This document shows positions 43,597-52,069 of a DNA stretch of 64,000 nucleotides, piece after piece; the stretch's first letter is position 1, and every line of letters starts with the position of its first letter. The stretch is from CBDDLD01 sp965230605 (lineage in GTDB: Bacteria > Bacteroidota > Bacteroidia > Flavobacteriales > Flavobacteriaceae). The stretch is taken from positions 1,922,001 through 1,986,000 of the forward strand of contig CBDDLD010000004.1 in NCBI GenBank assembly GCA_965230605.1, given 5' to 3'. The position numbers were made by a program, and so were the translations under genes. The notes beneath the pieces were generated by a model. That model saw only the letters and a program-made list of their open reading frames with translations, did not search any database and had not been told where the DNA came from.

Positions 43597-45135
43597 TTAC
43601 CCTAACCAACCTTCTCTATCCAAACTACGGTATTGTATGGCTTCACTGATATGAGGTTCTAAAATATGCTCTGAAGTATCTAAATCAGCAATCGTACGCG
43701 ATACTTTCAGTATTCTATCGTAGGCTCTCGCTGATAAGTTCAACCGTTCCATAGCGGACTTTAATAAATTCAATGAGGGTTCCTCCAATTTACAATACTG
43801 TCGAATCTGCTTGGTGTTCATCTGAGCATTATAATGTATATGCTCTATGGAATCAAATCGTTGGGTTTGAATAGCTCTAGCGGCAGTCACACGTTTTCTT
43901 ATATCCACTGAGGATTCTCCTTTTCTCTCTTCTGATAACTTTTCAAAAGGTACCGGAGTCACTTCAATATGAATATCTATTCGATCTAATAAAGGTCCGG
44001 AAATCTTACTCAAATAGCGTTGCATATCTGCAGGAGAAGAAGTCACCGGAGCATTGGGGTCATTAAAATACCCACCCGGACTTGGGTTCATACTAGCGAC
44101 CAGCATAAAAGAGGATGGATAAGTCACCGTGAACTTAGCTCTGGAAATTGTAACTTCTCTATCTTCTAATGGCTGACGCATCACCTCTAATACTTCTCGC
44201 TTAAATTCCGGTAGCTCATCTAAAAACAATACACCGTTATGTGATAATGAGATCTCCCCCGGCTGTGGGTAGCTCCCACCGCCTACCAAAGCCACATTAG
44301 AAATGGTATGGTGCGGGCTTCTAAAAGGGCGTTGTGCCATAAGACCTGCATGGGCTTTTACCCTGCCAACTACAGAATGAATCTTGGTGGTTTCCAATGC
44401 TTCATGTAACGTCATTGGGGGTAATATACTTGGTAAGCGTTTAGCTAACATGGTTTTCCCTGAACCCGGAGGACCGATAAGGATAATATTATGCCCTCCA
44501 GCCGCTGCAATTTCCATACAACGTTTAATACTCTCTTGCCCTTTGACATCGGCAAAGTCAAACTCCGGAAGTTCAAGCTTCTTATAAAACTCTTTTCTTG
44601 TGTCGATCACTGTAGGTTTTAAAGCGATGTCCTTATCGAAGTAATCGATAACCTCTGTGATATTTTCAACACCATACACGTCTATGTCATTTACAATTGC
44701 AGCTTCTTTAGCATTTTGTTTTGGTAGAATAAATCTCTTAAAACCTTCTTCTCTAGATTTTACAGCAATAGGTAATGCTCCTTTTATAGGCTGAAGACTT
44801 CCGTCTAATGACAATTCGCCCATAATAATACATTCGTTGAGATCATCTGCCTTTATCTGTCCGGAAGCTGCTAAAACGCCAATGGCAAGTGTTAGATCAT
44901 AGGCTGAGCCTTCTTTCCGAAGATCAGCCGGAGCCATATTAATGGTGATCTTTTTGCCCGGAATCTTATAACCATTGTTTTGAAGGGCAGCAGCAATACG
45001 ATAGTTACTCTCTTTAATGGCATTATCCGGTAAACCAACCAAATGGTACCCAATACCTTTATCTACATTTACCTCCACAGTGATTGTTGTGGCTTCAACG
45101 CCAAAGACGGCACTACCATATACTTTTTTTAGCAT
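43597..45135 (-). CDS. comM: YifB/ComM family AAA+ ATPase
   Basis: 512 residues: an N-terminal Lon-protease-like subdomain (VEATTITVEVNVDKG, MAPADLRKEGSAYDLTLAIG), a central AAA+ module (GPPGSGKTMLAKRLP Walker A, GVLFLDELPEF Walker B, RPFRSPHHTISN), and a C-terminal region (RLNLSARAYDRILKVSRTIADL). ComM is a hexameric branch-migration helicase promoting integration of DNA in transformation. Often mislabelled as magnesium chelatase. No competence gene is adjacent. Confidence 0.93.
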   Translation of the reverse strand: MLKKVYGSAVFGVEATTITVEVNVDKGIGYHLVGLPDNAIKESNYRIAAALQNNGYKIPGKKITINMAPADLRKEGSAYDLTLAIGVLAASGQIKADDLNECIIMGELSLDGSLQPIKGALPIAVKSREEGFKRFILPKQNAKEAAIVNDIDVYGVENITEVIDYFDKDIALKPTVIDTRKEFYKKLELPEFDFADVKGQESIKRCMEIAAAGGHNIILIGPPGSGKTMLAKRLPSILPPMTLHEALETTKIHSVVGRVKAHAGLMAQRPFRSPHHTISNVALVGGGSYPQPGEISLSHNGVLFLDELPEFKREVLEVMRQPLEDREVTISRAKFTVTYPSSFMLVASMNPSPGGYFNDPNAPVTSSPADMQRYLSKISGPLLDRIDIHIEVTPVPFEKLSEERKGESSVDIRKRVTAARAIQTQRFDSIEHIHYNAQMNTKQIRQYCKLEEPSLNLLKSAMERLNLSARAYDRILKVSRTIADLDTSEHILEPHISEAIQYRSLDREGWLG

Positions 45136-45216
45136 GTGTTCAATAGATTTGGAATCTTAAATGTAGGAAAAAGATGATAAAAATCCATTGAAATTTTAAG
45201 TATTTACAAAATGAAT

Positions 45217-45243
45217 AAAAGCCATGGAAACCCATGGCTTTTT
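45217..45243. terminator. Intrinsic terminator between comM and the 45-50 kb operon
   Basis: Eleven-base perfect stem (AAAAGCCATGG and complement) with an AAAC loop, followed by T-rich DNA on the plus strand and A/T-rich on the minus. It lies 39 bases after the stop of the repeat protein, so it likely ends the minus-strand operon. Confidence 0.78.
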
Positions 45244-45281
45244 ATTTAAGAAACTAACTCTTAAATAGTTGATTATATAGA

Positions 45282-46625
45282 TTAATAATTGCGGTAGCCG
45301 TTAAATTGACGTACAAAATTGTTAATAGTGGCTTCATCTGTCGTATTACCATGCTCTAAAAGCACAGCTCTAGCCCACCGTCTGTAGGCATTAATAACTC
45401 TGGTATCCTGGCGGTACAACGCCGGATCATTACCCAATGCTTCCCAATCGCGTTCTGCAGCTTGTACATACGGTCTATTCATTGTTCGTGAAGCATCATG
45501 TGGTATCATTGTACGACTTCCTCTAGAGAGTCTTATCATGTTATTACAATACATACTTAAAGCAGAGGCTAAAGTGATGTCATGACTATCCGGGCGCCCA
45601 AAATAAGTAGGCACTCGTCCAATCACACTATTCGCAAATCGTCTAAAGCGATTGCGTAGCACTCGCATTTCGCGTGTACTGCGTTGTCTGACATCCGACA
45701 CTACTGGCTCATCCTCAAAAGTATGCATATCTGGAGCCGTAAAACGTATCTGAGTCACATAGCGTCTACTATCTCTTACGAGTCGCATGTTAAGACAAAT
45801 GCGTTGTCCCGGTCTGGTACCGGCATCTCTATACTGTCGGTGTATATCTCTAAGATCAGGCGTTCTGTCAATAACATCTCCGATGTGCGATGGATTGCTT
45901 CTAGAGATCATGCGGCGTCTAACCTCCGGTGAGTTTCTTACTAAGGTCTCCCTGAACTCATCATAATTCTCAATAAACGGCGTGCATACTTCAAAAGTTT
46001 CAGGTCTACGTCGACTACGAGAACTGCCTCGTCCGGACGATGTCCCATAGACTTCCTCTTCCGTAAAGGTCATATCGGCCTCTTCCTGTCCATCACCACC
46101 AGAACTATCACCATAGACTTCTTCTTCTGTGAACGTCATATCTGCTTCTTCCTGACCATTACTATCAGAGCTGTCGCCATAGACTTCTTCCTCAGTAAAT
46201 GTCATATCTGCTTCATCATTGTTAACTTGCTTAGAATATCTATTATCGCCATACACTTCTTCTTCTGTAAAGTTCATATCGGCATCCTCATATGGTGGCG
46301 GATCGTTTATTGGTTCATCATCGTATCTCCGATTTTGTTTGGATGGATAGCGCTCGTCAGAACGGTAATCCTCTTCGCGATAATTGTTATTAGAGGAATC
46401 TCCTTTTGAGTTATACCCTCTATTAGAACTACGTCCACCTCCTTTCGAGCTCCTTGATTCATATCTATCATCGTAAGACGTAGAGCGTCTTCTAGTTGAA
46501 GATCCACCTTTTGAACTACTACTTGAGCTTCTGCGGGAAGTACCTCCTTTTGAGCTTCTTGTTGAAGAAGAGCTACCGCTACTTCCTTTTGATCTACTTG
46601 AACTTTTTCTGATTTTTGCTGCCAT
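45282..46625 (-). CDS. Ser/Arg/Lys-rich protein with four acidic repeats, unknown family
   Basis: 447 residues. Residues 1-100 are low complexity, basic and Ser/Gly/Arg/Lys-rich with SSKGG-like units. Residues 115-195 hold four copies of ADMTFTEEEVYGD spaced 24, 22 and 22 residues apart. A folded C-terminal domain (about 205-447) is rich in Arg and Trp/Tyr, with FEVCTPFIENYDEF and INNFVRQFNGYRNY at the ends. No signal peptide, membrane segment or known domain. It is the last gene of the four-gene operon and lies 19 bases after the 574-residue protein. The acidic repeats may bind the basic N-terminus or partner proteins. Confidence 0.8.
   Translation of the reverse strand: MAAKIRKSSSRSKGSSGSSSSTRSSKGGTSRRSSSSSSKGGSSTRRRSTSYDDRYESRSSKGGGRSSNRGYNSKGDSSNNNYREEDYRSDERYPSKQNRRYDDEPINDPPPYEDADMNFTEEEVYGDNRYSKQVNNDEADMTFTEEEVYGDSSDSNGQEEADMTFTEEEVYGDSSGGDGQEEADMTFTEEEVYGTSSGRGSSRSRRRPETFEVCTPFIENYDEFRETLVRNSPEVRRRMISRSNPSHIGDVIDRTPDLRDIHRQYRDAGTRPGQRICLNMRLVRDSRRYVTQIRFTAPDMHTFEDEPVVSDVRQRSTREMRVLRNRFRRFANSVIGRVPTYFGRPDSHDITLASALSMYCNNMIRLSRGSRTMIPHDASRTMNRPYVQAAERDWEALGNDPALYRQDTRVINAYRRWARAVLLEHGNTTDEATINNFVRQFNGYRNY
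46041..46283 (-). repeat. Four coding tandem repeats, unit 66-72 bases
   Basis: The units encode ADMNFTEEEVYGD (residues 115-127), ADMTFTEEEVYGD (139-151 and 161-173) and ADMTFTEEEVYGT (183-195). Linkers are Ser/Asp/Gly/Gln rich. The last three repeats are more alike than the first. Confidence 0.9.
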
Positions 46626-46644
46626 GATTTTTAATTTATATGGT

Positions 46645-48369
46645 TTATATATAATCTGCTTTCTTTATTGGGTTTGGAAAAGGCTTTATCCGCTTCGCAA
46701 CGACACCAATAAGTTGAAAGGATTCATCTACAATTTCGTGTAGGGTTATAGTATGATTACTATGCTTTGCCTTGGCGGTTTGAAACTCGAGTTCTACCGC
46801 CTCATAGTCATCATGATTGAGTACCAACTTGTACTTAGAATTTTGATTTAGATCACATTGCAATGTTGCATTAACAGGGTTCCATTTTACGTTCACCTTC
46901 TTTCCTTGATGCTGTATTTCAACGGCACTGGAGCTGATCGGAATGGCAACATTCGTTTTAGCATCTTTAAAGTTGAACGTACAGCGCGTTGTGCTCTTAA
47001 TTAGTAAAGCCGTACGGAACATCATTGGTTTGGCTAAAAACACCTTCTGATTAGCCTTGGGTTTTGGTTTAGTTTTAACCACAGCTTTGGCTTGAAGTCT
47101 AGGCGCCAACATTACAAACTGCTTCTGTTTTTTAGCAATCAATGTGTTTACCCCTTGCTTCTGTTGCTTCTTTTGCAATTTAGAGCCTACGTTCATCACT
47201 ACTTTTCGATCGATCTTTAAGCTTTTATTTACTGATGATAAGCTCAAAGTATTATTCAGTTTTAAATGAGAAAAATTGATCATAAAAGGCCCTAAATTCT
47301 GTTGCTGCGTAGTGTTTAGAAGCTGCTGATTCTTTCTAGAGTTGGGTTTTAGTTTTAGATCTACCTTTCTTATAAAAATGAGTTTACTGGTAACATTCGG
47401 GATATCGATTTCATCCTTATTTAAAATATTTATGTCCCAGAATGATGAGTTAAGGATGGACTCATCGTACCAATTCCGAGTGACGTTTACAAAGATGAGT
47501 TCAAACTGGATGGTGTCTAATTCAAGATCGGATGCAGTACTATCTCCAAACATACCTTGATACTCCTCTTTATTTATTTTGTTTAACAACGTTTTTAATT
47601 CTTGTTTATCTATCCTGATCTTGGTCCATTCTAATTCATCCGATTGATATAGGTTATTAGGTGTACAGAATGTTGGATAGAAATCTGTATTGTGAAATTG
47701 AGGGTGCTCTAAAAGCGATTTGATTTTAGTATGTTTTTCTATAAATCTTTGAAATTCATCCTTCAAAATCTCTATAATCTTGGTTTCGATTTCTTCTTTA
47801 AAGCCTTTAGTTATCCATTCTTCATCAAGTGCTGCAATATTTGATTCACACATTTGAATTTGTAGCTCTATAACCTCTTTATTAGATTCTGAAAGCGTTG
47901 CTCTTAGATCTTTTAATTCATTGATATGCTTTCTTCTAAGCTCAAAGAACGAATAATAGGTGGTCTTGGCTTCTGAATTAATTGCATCTAAGGCTCTGAA
48001 GAATAAAGGGTCTTCATATAACATCTCAATACTCAGCGTATCAGGGTCTAAAAACCTTAAACTGCTTATTATCGTTTTATAAGGATTGTATAATAGGTCG
48101 TCCTTATCATCTGAAATGGCCCAGAAGTTTGCACCCCTAGGAATGGTATTAGATATCTGGGAAAATTCACTCAACTCTTGATAGTACTTCTGAGCAGAAG
48201 CTCCAGACTGAGATGTCATTGTTGCATCTAAGAACAGAAAGTCCTCATTGGTAAATCCTGTAGAAAAAGGAGAGAATACCAAGCTGTAATCTTCTTTAAT
48301 TCCTTTTTCTACATGATTCGTAAAAAAGTCTTCTTTTATTTTTTCAAAGATGGTTGCTAGTTGTGACAT
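46645..48369 (-). CDS. Large hypothetical protein, paralogue of its upstream neighbour
   Basis: 574 residues, no signal peptide or membrane segment. Residues 25-370 correspond throughout to the 518-residue neighbour: DYSLVFSPFSTGFTNEDFLFL, EEWITKGFKEEIETK (184-198), NTDFYPTFCTPNNL, LIFVNVTRNWYDESILNSSFWD and VTSKLIFIRKVDLKL. It then has a basic Gln/Lys/Pro-rich linker (about 395-445) and a beta-sandwich-like C-terminal domain (VNVKWNPVNATLQCDLNQ, YKLVLNHDDYEAVELEF) resembling carboxypeptidase-regulatory-like domains. The neighbour lacks these last two parts. No family name known to me. Confidence 0.82.
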   Translation of the reverse strand: MSQLATIFEKIKEDFFTNHVEKGIKEDYSLVFSPFSTGFTNEDFLFLDATMTSQSGASAQKYYQELSEFSQISNTIPRGANFWAISDDKDDLLYNPYKTIISSLRFLDPDTLSIEMLYEDPLFFRALDAINSEAKTTYYSFFELRRKHINELKDLRATLSESNKEVIELQIQMCESNIAALDEEWITKGFKEEIETKIIEILKDEFQRFIEKHTKIKSLLEHPQFHNTDFYPTFCTPNNLYQSDELEWTKIRIDKQELKTLLNKINKEEYQGMFGDSTASDLELDTIQFELIFVNVTRNWYDESILNSSFWDINILNKDEIDIPNVTSKLIFIRKVDLKLKPNSRKNQQLLNTTQQQNLGPFMINFSHLKLNNTLSLSSVNKSLKIDRKVVMNVGSKLQKKQQKQGVNTLIAKKQKQFVMLAPRLQAKAVVKTKPKPKANQKVFLAKPMMFRTALLIKSTTRCTFNFKDAKTNVAIPISSSAVEIQHQGKKVNVKWNPVNATLQCDLNQNSKYKLVLNHDDYEAVELEFQTAKAKHSNHTITLHEIVDESFQLIGVVAKRIKPFPNPIKKADYI

Positions 48370-48386
48370 TTTTTACATCTTTAGGA

Positions 48387-49943
48387 TTATACCCACTCTT
48401 CGATACTAGGTTTTGCATCAGGTGACTTTGGTAAAATGTGGCACTTAAAGCCTATAAGCTGCATACCATCTACCTTAATACCTTGCCCTTCTCTGTGAAC
48501 GTTCATGTTCTTCTCCACGCCATTCTTTTCGAAAGATCCACCGACACTAAAAGGACCCCATCCAGCTCTTCCGCTTACAGATACATTCTCAGCTTCACTT
48601 AAGAATTCACTATTACTGCTACCAAAATCCAGATGTAAGTCTTTTACAAAAATGGCTGTCGTTGTATATGCCGGGATCATACCATTAGGAGGATCTCCTC
48701 CATCAGATACCATATTATCCTTGAACTCTGTATTGTTTTCATCAAAACGCCAATACTTGCTTGTTAAAAAGTTGGTGTTAAACCAAGGTCTAACGATAGG
48801 CACTTGACATATCTTGAAATTTAATTTGAAGTGAGACATATCGATCTTTAGCTCTGTATTTGACTTCTCATGGCTTGCAGATGCTGAAGCACCAAATCCA
48901 AAGAATCCACCTCGCGCTGAAGCACTTTTAGATTCAGAATCAAACTTATAACCAGACTCAAAGTCACTACTAGAGAAACTAAATTCTGTCCACCCGTTAT
49001 CAGATTCAGCAAAACCTCCCGGGATTAAAGATGTATAGTAAAAGTCAGATCCAGACGCAGGACCAGTTAATCTTGCTTTTTCCAAATCGTCAATGTACTG
49101 CTGCTTAAGCGTCAGCATACTTCTGCCTTCCACCTGAGCAATAAATGCTGCAATCTGATCATACTCTTCTTTAAATCCGTTGGTGATCCAATCATTTTTA
49201 GCAGCAATGACCTTACTTCTAAGAATGGAAGCATTTACACTCCAATAATGAACTGCTGCAGGGTCTTTAGCTGCTAAGGCATTAACTCTATGGGTATTAT
49301 ATTCTAAAGCTTCATTGAGGTAGCTTTGGAGTTTCTCATTATACTTTTTAACAAGCATTGTTTCTTCCAGTACTTCTTCTTCCTCCTCAGTAACAATGTT
49401 TCTTTTGATCTTTTTCTCTTGCAATAAGCCACGTAGCCTTTCAATCTTTTTCTTTGTCTTTTCATCAGGCTCAAAATTGGCGACTTGACTAAACTTTAAA
49501 ATATGTCTGTAAGCTTGAGATAATGTATTTTCAGGATTCCAAACATTCATGGTGACATCACCTTTAACACCGTTTGTATCTGGTACTAAATCTGCAAGTC
49601 GCGCTAAATTTTCAGCTTGCATATAACGTCTTGTTACATCTTGAGCTAATAACTCTTGAATTTCTTCCGGTGTTTTTTCTCTACGTGGCGGACGTTCTTC
49701 ACCCTCCTCTAAAGGCTCCGGCTCAGGTTCTCTATATACCCCTGACAAGCCAGTAGATAAGAAATCTAACTCTTCCTTTGCATAAGGAATACCAACGGAT
49801 AACCAAGCGAGGTAATTATCGTCAGGTTTTGGAGCAACTTCGTCTCCATTTGTTAATAGATCATACAATTTTCCTAGCACAGAATTCATAAGTACTTCAG
49901 GTAGCACTTTTCTTTCTGCTGATGTTTCGGTTTGATTTGCCAT
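48387..49943 (-). CDS. Large hypothetical protein, first of a paralogous pair
   Basis: 518 residues, no signal peptide. An N-terminal Pro/Glu-rich linker (REPEPEPLEEGEERPP, 71-86) follows a short domain with DDNYLAWLSVGIPYAKEELDF. The middle is helical, with NDWITNGFKEEYDQI (250-264); it is followed by GSDFYYTSLIPGGF, a Ser/Gly/Ala-rich patch (SASARGGFFGFGASASASHE, about 340-359), and a beta-rich C-terminus (FKICQVPIVRPWFNTNFLTSKYW, WGPFSVGGSFEKN and GMQLIGFKCHILPKSP). The C-terminal beta-rich, Trp/Pro-containing pattern might be a membrane-inserting or surface fold. 61 bases from the amidase gene, 17 bases to the paralogue. Confidence 0.82.
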   Translation of the reverse strand: MANQTETSAERKVLPEVLMNSVLGKLYDLLTNGDEVAPKPDDNYLAWLSVGIPYAKEELDFLSTGLSGVYREPEPEPLEEGEERPPRREKTPEEIQELLAQDVTRRYMQAENLARLADLVPDTNGVKGDVTMNVWNPENTLSQAYRHILKFSQVANFEPDEKTKKKIERLRGLLQEKKIKRNIVTEEEEEVLEETMLVKKYNEKLQSYLNEALEYNTHRVNALAAKDPAAVHYWSVNASILRSKVIAAKNDWITNGFKEEYDQIAAFIAQVEGRSMLTLKQQYIDDLEKARLTGPASGSDFYYTSLIPGGFAESDNGWTEFSFSSSDFESGYKFDSESKSASARGGFFGFGASASASHEKSNTELKIDMSHFKLNFKICQVPIVRPWFNTNFLTSKYWRFDENNTEFKDNMVSDGGDPPNGMIPAYTTTAIFVKDLHLDFGSSNSEFLSEAENVSVSGRAGWGPFSVGGSFEKNGVEKNMNVHREGQGIKVDGMQLIGFKCHILPKSPDAKPSIEEWV

Positions 49944-50004
49944 AGTTTTTGTTTTTGAATACCTACTCTTTTATTAAGGCTTTTCGGATAACGCCTTTTT
50001 GATT

Positions 50005-50676
50005 TTACCCTTTGTTTGCTAACAGGGCTTCCATATGTTTTTTCGTTTCTGAATTATAAACACCTGTGACTCTTAAATTGCCTTTAGTAGATTGCAATTG
50101 TTTTATGGCAGCCTCGGTTTTTGAACCATAAGCACCATCTGAAGTTCCGGGGTTAAACCCTAATACTTTTAAGGCATTTTGAATGCTCACCACTTTAGGA
50201 CCTCTACTTCCTCGTCTCAATGGTGGGTTGGGAAGACTAACTGCGCCTTTATTGGTTAATCGTCTAAAGGCGAGTAAACGCTCAGCAGGATAAGCCGATA
50301 TTGATACTGCATCACCTTGATTGCCGCCAAGCACATAGATTCTGGATCTGTTTTTTGAATAACCCAAATAAATAGCGACATGCCCTTTACTTGAGTTGAT
50401 ACTATCTCTCCAAAATATGGCAATATCCCCCGGCTCCGGATCTTGAACCTCGAAGCCGACATTCAACCATGATCTTGCAGCCGCAGATTTGGAATTCTTA
50501 AGTCCCGATTTTAATGCTACCCAATTTAAAAATGTGCTACACCACGGTGTTTCATCATCGGTGATCCATTTGAAATTTGAATCTTGAGCATATTGAACAA
50601 TACGTCTGTTATGTCTGGGGCCTTTTATTTCCTTTATGCCAAACTCATTAATGGCAACTTGCAATAGATTTTTCAT
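50005..50676 (-). CDS. CHAP-type amidase (TIGR02594) with peptidoglycan-binding domain
   Basis: 223 residues: an N-terminal CHAP/NlpC-like peptidase of the TIGR02594 type with Cys46 in PWCSTFLNW, EPGDIAIFWR and His99 in SKGHVAIYLG, then a peptidoglycan_binding_1 domain (about 151-222, RGPKVVSIQNALKVLGF, GTSDGAYGSKTEAAIKQLQ). There is no signal peptide, as in phage endolysins and some injected toxins. It is the first gene of the four-gene minus-strand operon and is divergent from the ECF sigma factor gene. The likely substrate is peptidoglycan peptide; target cell or own wall is unclear. Confidence 0.85.
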   Translation of the reverse strand: MKNLLQVAINEFGIKEIKGPRHNRRIVQYAQDSNFKWITDDETPWCSTFLNWVALKSGLKNSKSAAARSWLNVGFEVQDPEPGDIAIFWRDSINSSKGHVAIYLGYSKNRSRIYVLGGNQGDAVSISAYPAERLLAFRRLTNKGAVSLPNPPLRRGSRGPKVVSIQNALKVLGFNPGTSDGAYGSKTEAAIKQLQSTKGNLRVTGVYNSETKKHMEALLANKG

Positions 50677-50686
50677 TACGCTGATT

Positions 50687-50781
50687 GTTAACTTTCCTTT
50701 TTATGTTGGTTTTTTCCAAAAGGTTAACATCAGTTGTAATTTTTTAAAAAATAAAAGCTAGTTTTGAGTGAACTCGTTAAC
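50687..50781. promoter_or_regulatory. Three GTTAAC sites in the divergent sigma/operon intergenic region
   Basis: GTTAAC occurs at 50687-50692, 50723-50728 and 50776-50781. The first and third are extended to GTTAACTTTC, 89 bases apart. They flank the divergent starts of the amidase and sigma genes, so a shared operator is possible. Confidence 0.35.
50734..50766 (+). promoter_or_regulatory. Bacteroidetes-type promoter for the sigma factor gene
   Basis: TTG at 50734-50736, a 22-base spacer, and TAGTTTTG at 50759-50766. If used, transcription begins near 50771, which makes ATG 50803 the start of the sigma gene and leaves the TTG at 50764 untranslated. Confidence 0.5.
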
Positions 50782-50802
50782 TTTCAAAGAGAAAAAACAT
50801 TA

Positions 50803-51366
50803 ATGCATAAAGCAGATACGGTAACGCTCGATGATCTAAAGCAAGGCTCAGATGACGTCCTTCAGCAAGTTTATGAGGCTAATCGTGGAAAGTTTTTAAA
50901 TTTTGCTAAACGCTATAATCTTCCTGAAGATGATATTGTAGATGCCTATCAAGAAGCTTATATCGTATTTTATGATAATGTGATGAATGGAAAAATCCAA
51001 AGCTTTACGAGTAGTATTTCAACCTATATTATTGGTATTGGCAAATATATCATCTATGATATGCTGAAAAAAAAGAAGAAGACGATACAACCTAATTTTG
51101 ATATATCGAATCTGGATTCTGGTACTGAGAGTTTTGATCACTTAGAGATCGAAACCAGAACACTATCTAGAGAGCAGCAACTATTATATAAGCATTTTAA
51201 TACCTTAGGCCAGAAATGTAAAGAGCTTTTAGAGCTTTTCTACTATAGAGGTTTTACTATTAAAGACATTTTGGAGCATACAGAGTATGGCAGTGAGAAT
51301 GTAGTAAAGAGTGCTAAATCGAGATGTATGAAAACCCTTAAAGAACGAATTTTTAGCAATGGATAA
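50803..51366 (+). CDS. ECF-type RNA polymerase sigma factor
   Basis: 187 residues from ATG 50803; a TTG at 50764 would add 13 residues but lies on the predicted -7. Sigma region 2 includes FLNFAKRYNLPEDDIVDAYQEAYIVFYD and ISTYIIGIGKYIIYDMLKKK. Region 4 has GQKCKELLELFYYRGFTIKDILEHTEYGSENVVKSAK. It overlaps the following membrane protein gene by eight bases, the standard sigma/anti-sigma coupling. Divergent from the four-gene operon and a plausible regulator of it and of the TPR-CHAT gene. Confidence 0.9.
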   Translation: MHKADTVTLDDLKQGSDDVLQQVYEANRGKFLNFAKRYNLPEDDIVDAYQEAYIVFYDNVMNGKIQSFTSSISTYIIGIGKYIIYDMLKKKKKTIQPNFDISNLDSGTESFDHLEIETRTLSREQQLLYKHFNTLGQKCKELLELFYYRGFTIKDILEHTEYGSENVVKSAKSRCMKTLKERIFSNG

Positions 51367-52069
51367 AGAGGAGTTACTATATCATTATTTTTCGAATAGT
51401 CTGACTGAACTACAGAGGGAAGCATTTGAAGCTTTATTAGTATCTGACCCTGAATTCAAAAAGCAGTTTGAGTACGAATCTGACTTAAAACGTGCTATAA
51501 AAGAACGTAAGCACCAGGATCTGAAGGCTAAACTAAACACTTTTGAAGCTAAAGTTAGTAGTAAAAAATCGAGCACATCCTTCAACTACATTAGAATTGC
51601 AGCTTCAATTGTTCTATTAATCACACTTGGATGGTTTGGTTATCAAAATTTCTTCGGTTTTGACTATGATGAATTGTATAACTCTAATTATGACACCTAT
51701 CCAAATACGGTATTCTCTATCACTCGTGGTGACACGATCAATTCTATTGAACGTGAAGCCTTTGTCGCCTATGAAGCTAAAGACTACAACTTGGCCATTA
51801 CTAAGTTTGATCAACTTCAATCTAATTATACCAGCTTTTATAAAGCACAATCTTATTTAGCGTTAAACGATACCAAATCTGCAAAAGCATTGTTTATAGA
51901 TGCTATTGATGGTAATAAAGAGTTTGTAGCTGAGGCTAAATGGTATTTAGCATTAATTCACTTAAAAGAAGAAGATAAAGACAGTGCCATTGAATACCTT
52001 AAGGATCTGAAGGCTAACCATTCTTATAACAAAGTCAAGGTTGATACTCTATTAGAGGCTATCCAATAG
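51359..52069 (+). CDS. Probable anti-sigma factor with periplasmic TPR region
   Basis: 236 residues: a cytosolic N-terminus resembling an anti-sigma domain (LLYHYFSNSLTELQREAFEALLVSD, then ELKRAIKERKHQDLK-type helices; here DLKRAIKERKHQDLK), one membrane helix at about 78-98, and a C-terminal region with two to three TPR-like units (AFVAYEAKDYNLAITKFDQL, FYKAQSYLALNDTKSAKALF, AKWYLALIHLKEEDKDSAIEYL). It overlaps the sigma gene by eight and the convergent CHAT gene by eleven bases. The periplasmic TPRs could interact with the TPR-CHAT protein. Confidence 0.82.
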   Translation: MDKEELLYHYFSNSLTELQREAFEALLVSDPEFKKQFEYESDLKRAIKERKHQDLKAKLNTFEAKVSSKKSSTSFNYIRIAASIVLLITLGWFGYQNFFGFDYDELYNSNYDTYPNTVFSITRGDTINSIEREAFVAYEAKDYNLAITKFDQLQSNYTSFYKAQSYLALNDTKSAKALFIDAIDGNKEFVAEAKWYLALIHLKEEDKDSAIEYLKDLKANHSYNKVKVDTLLEAIQ

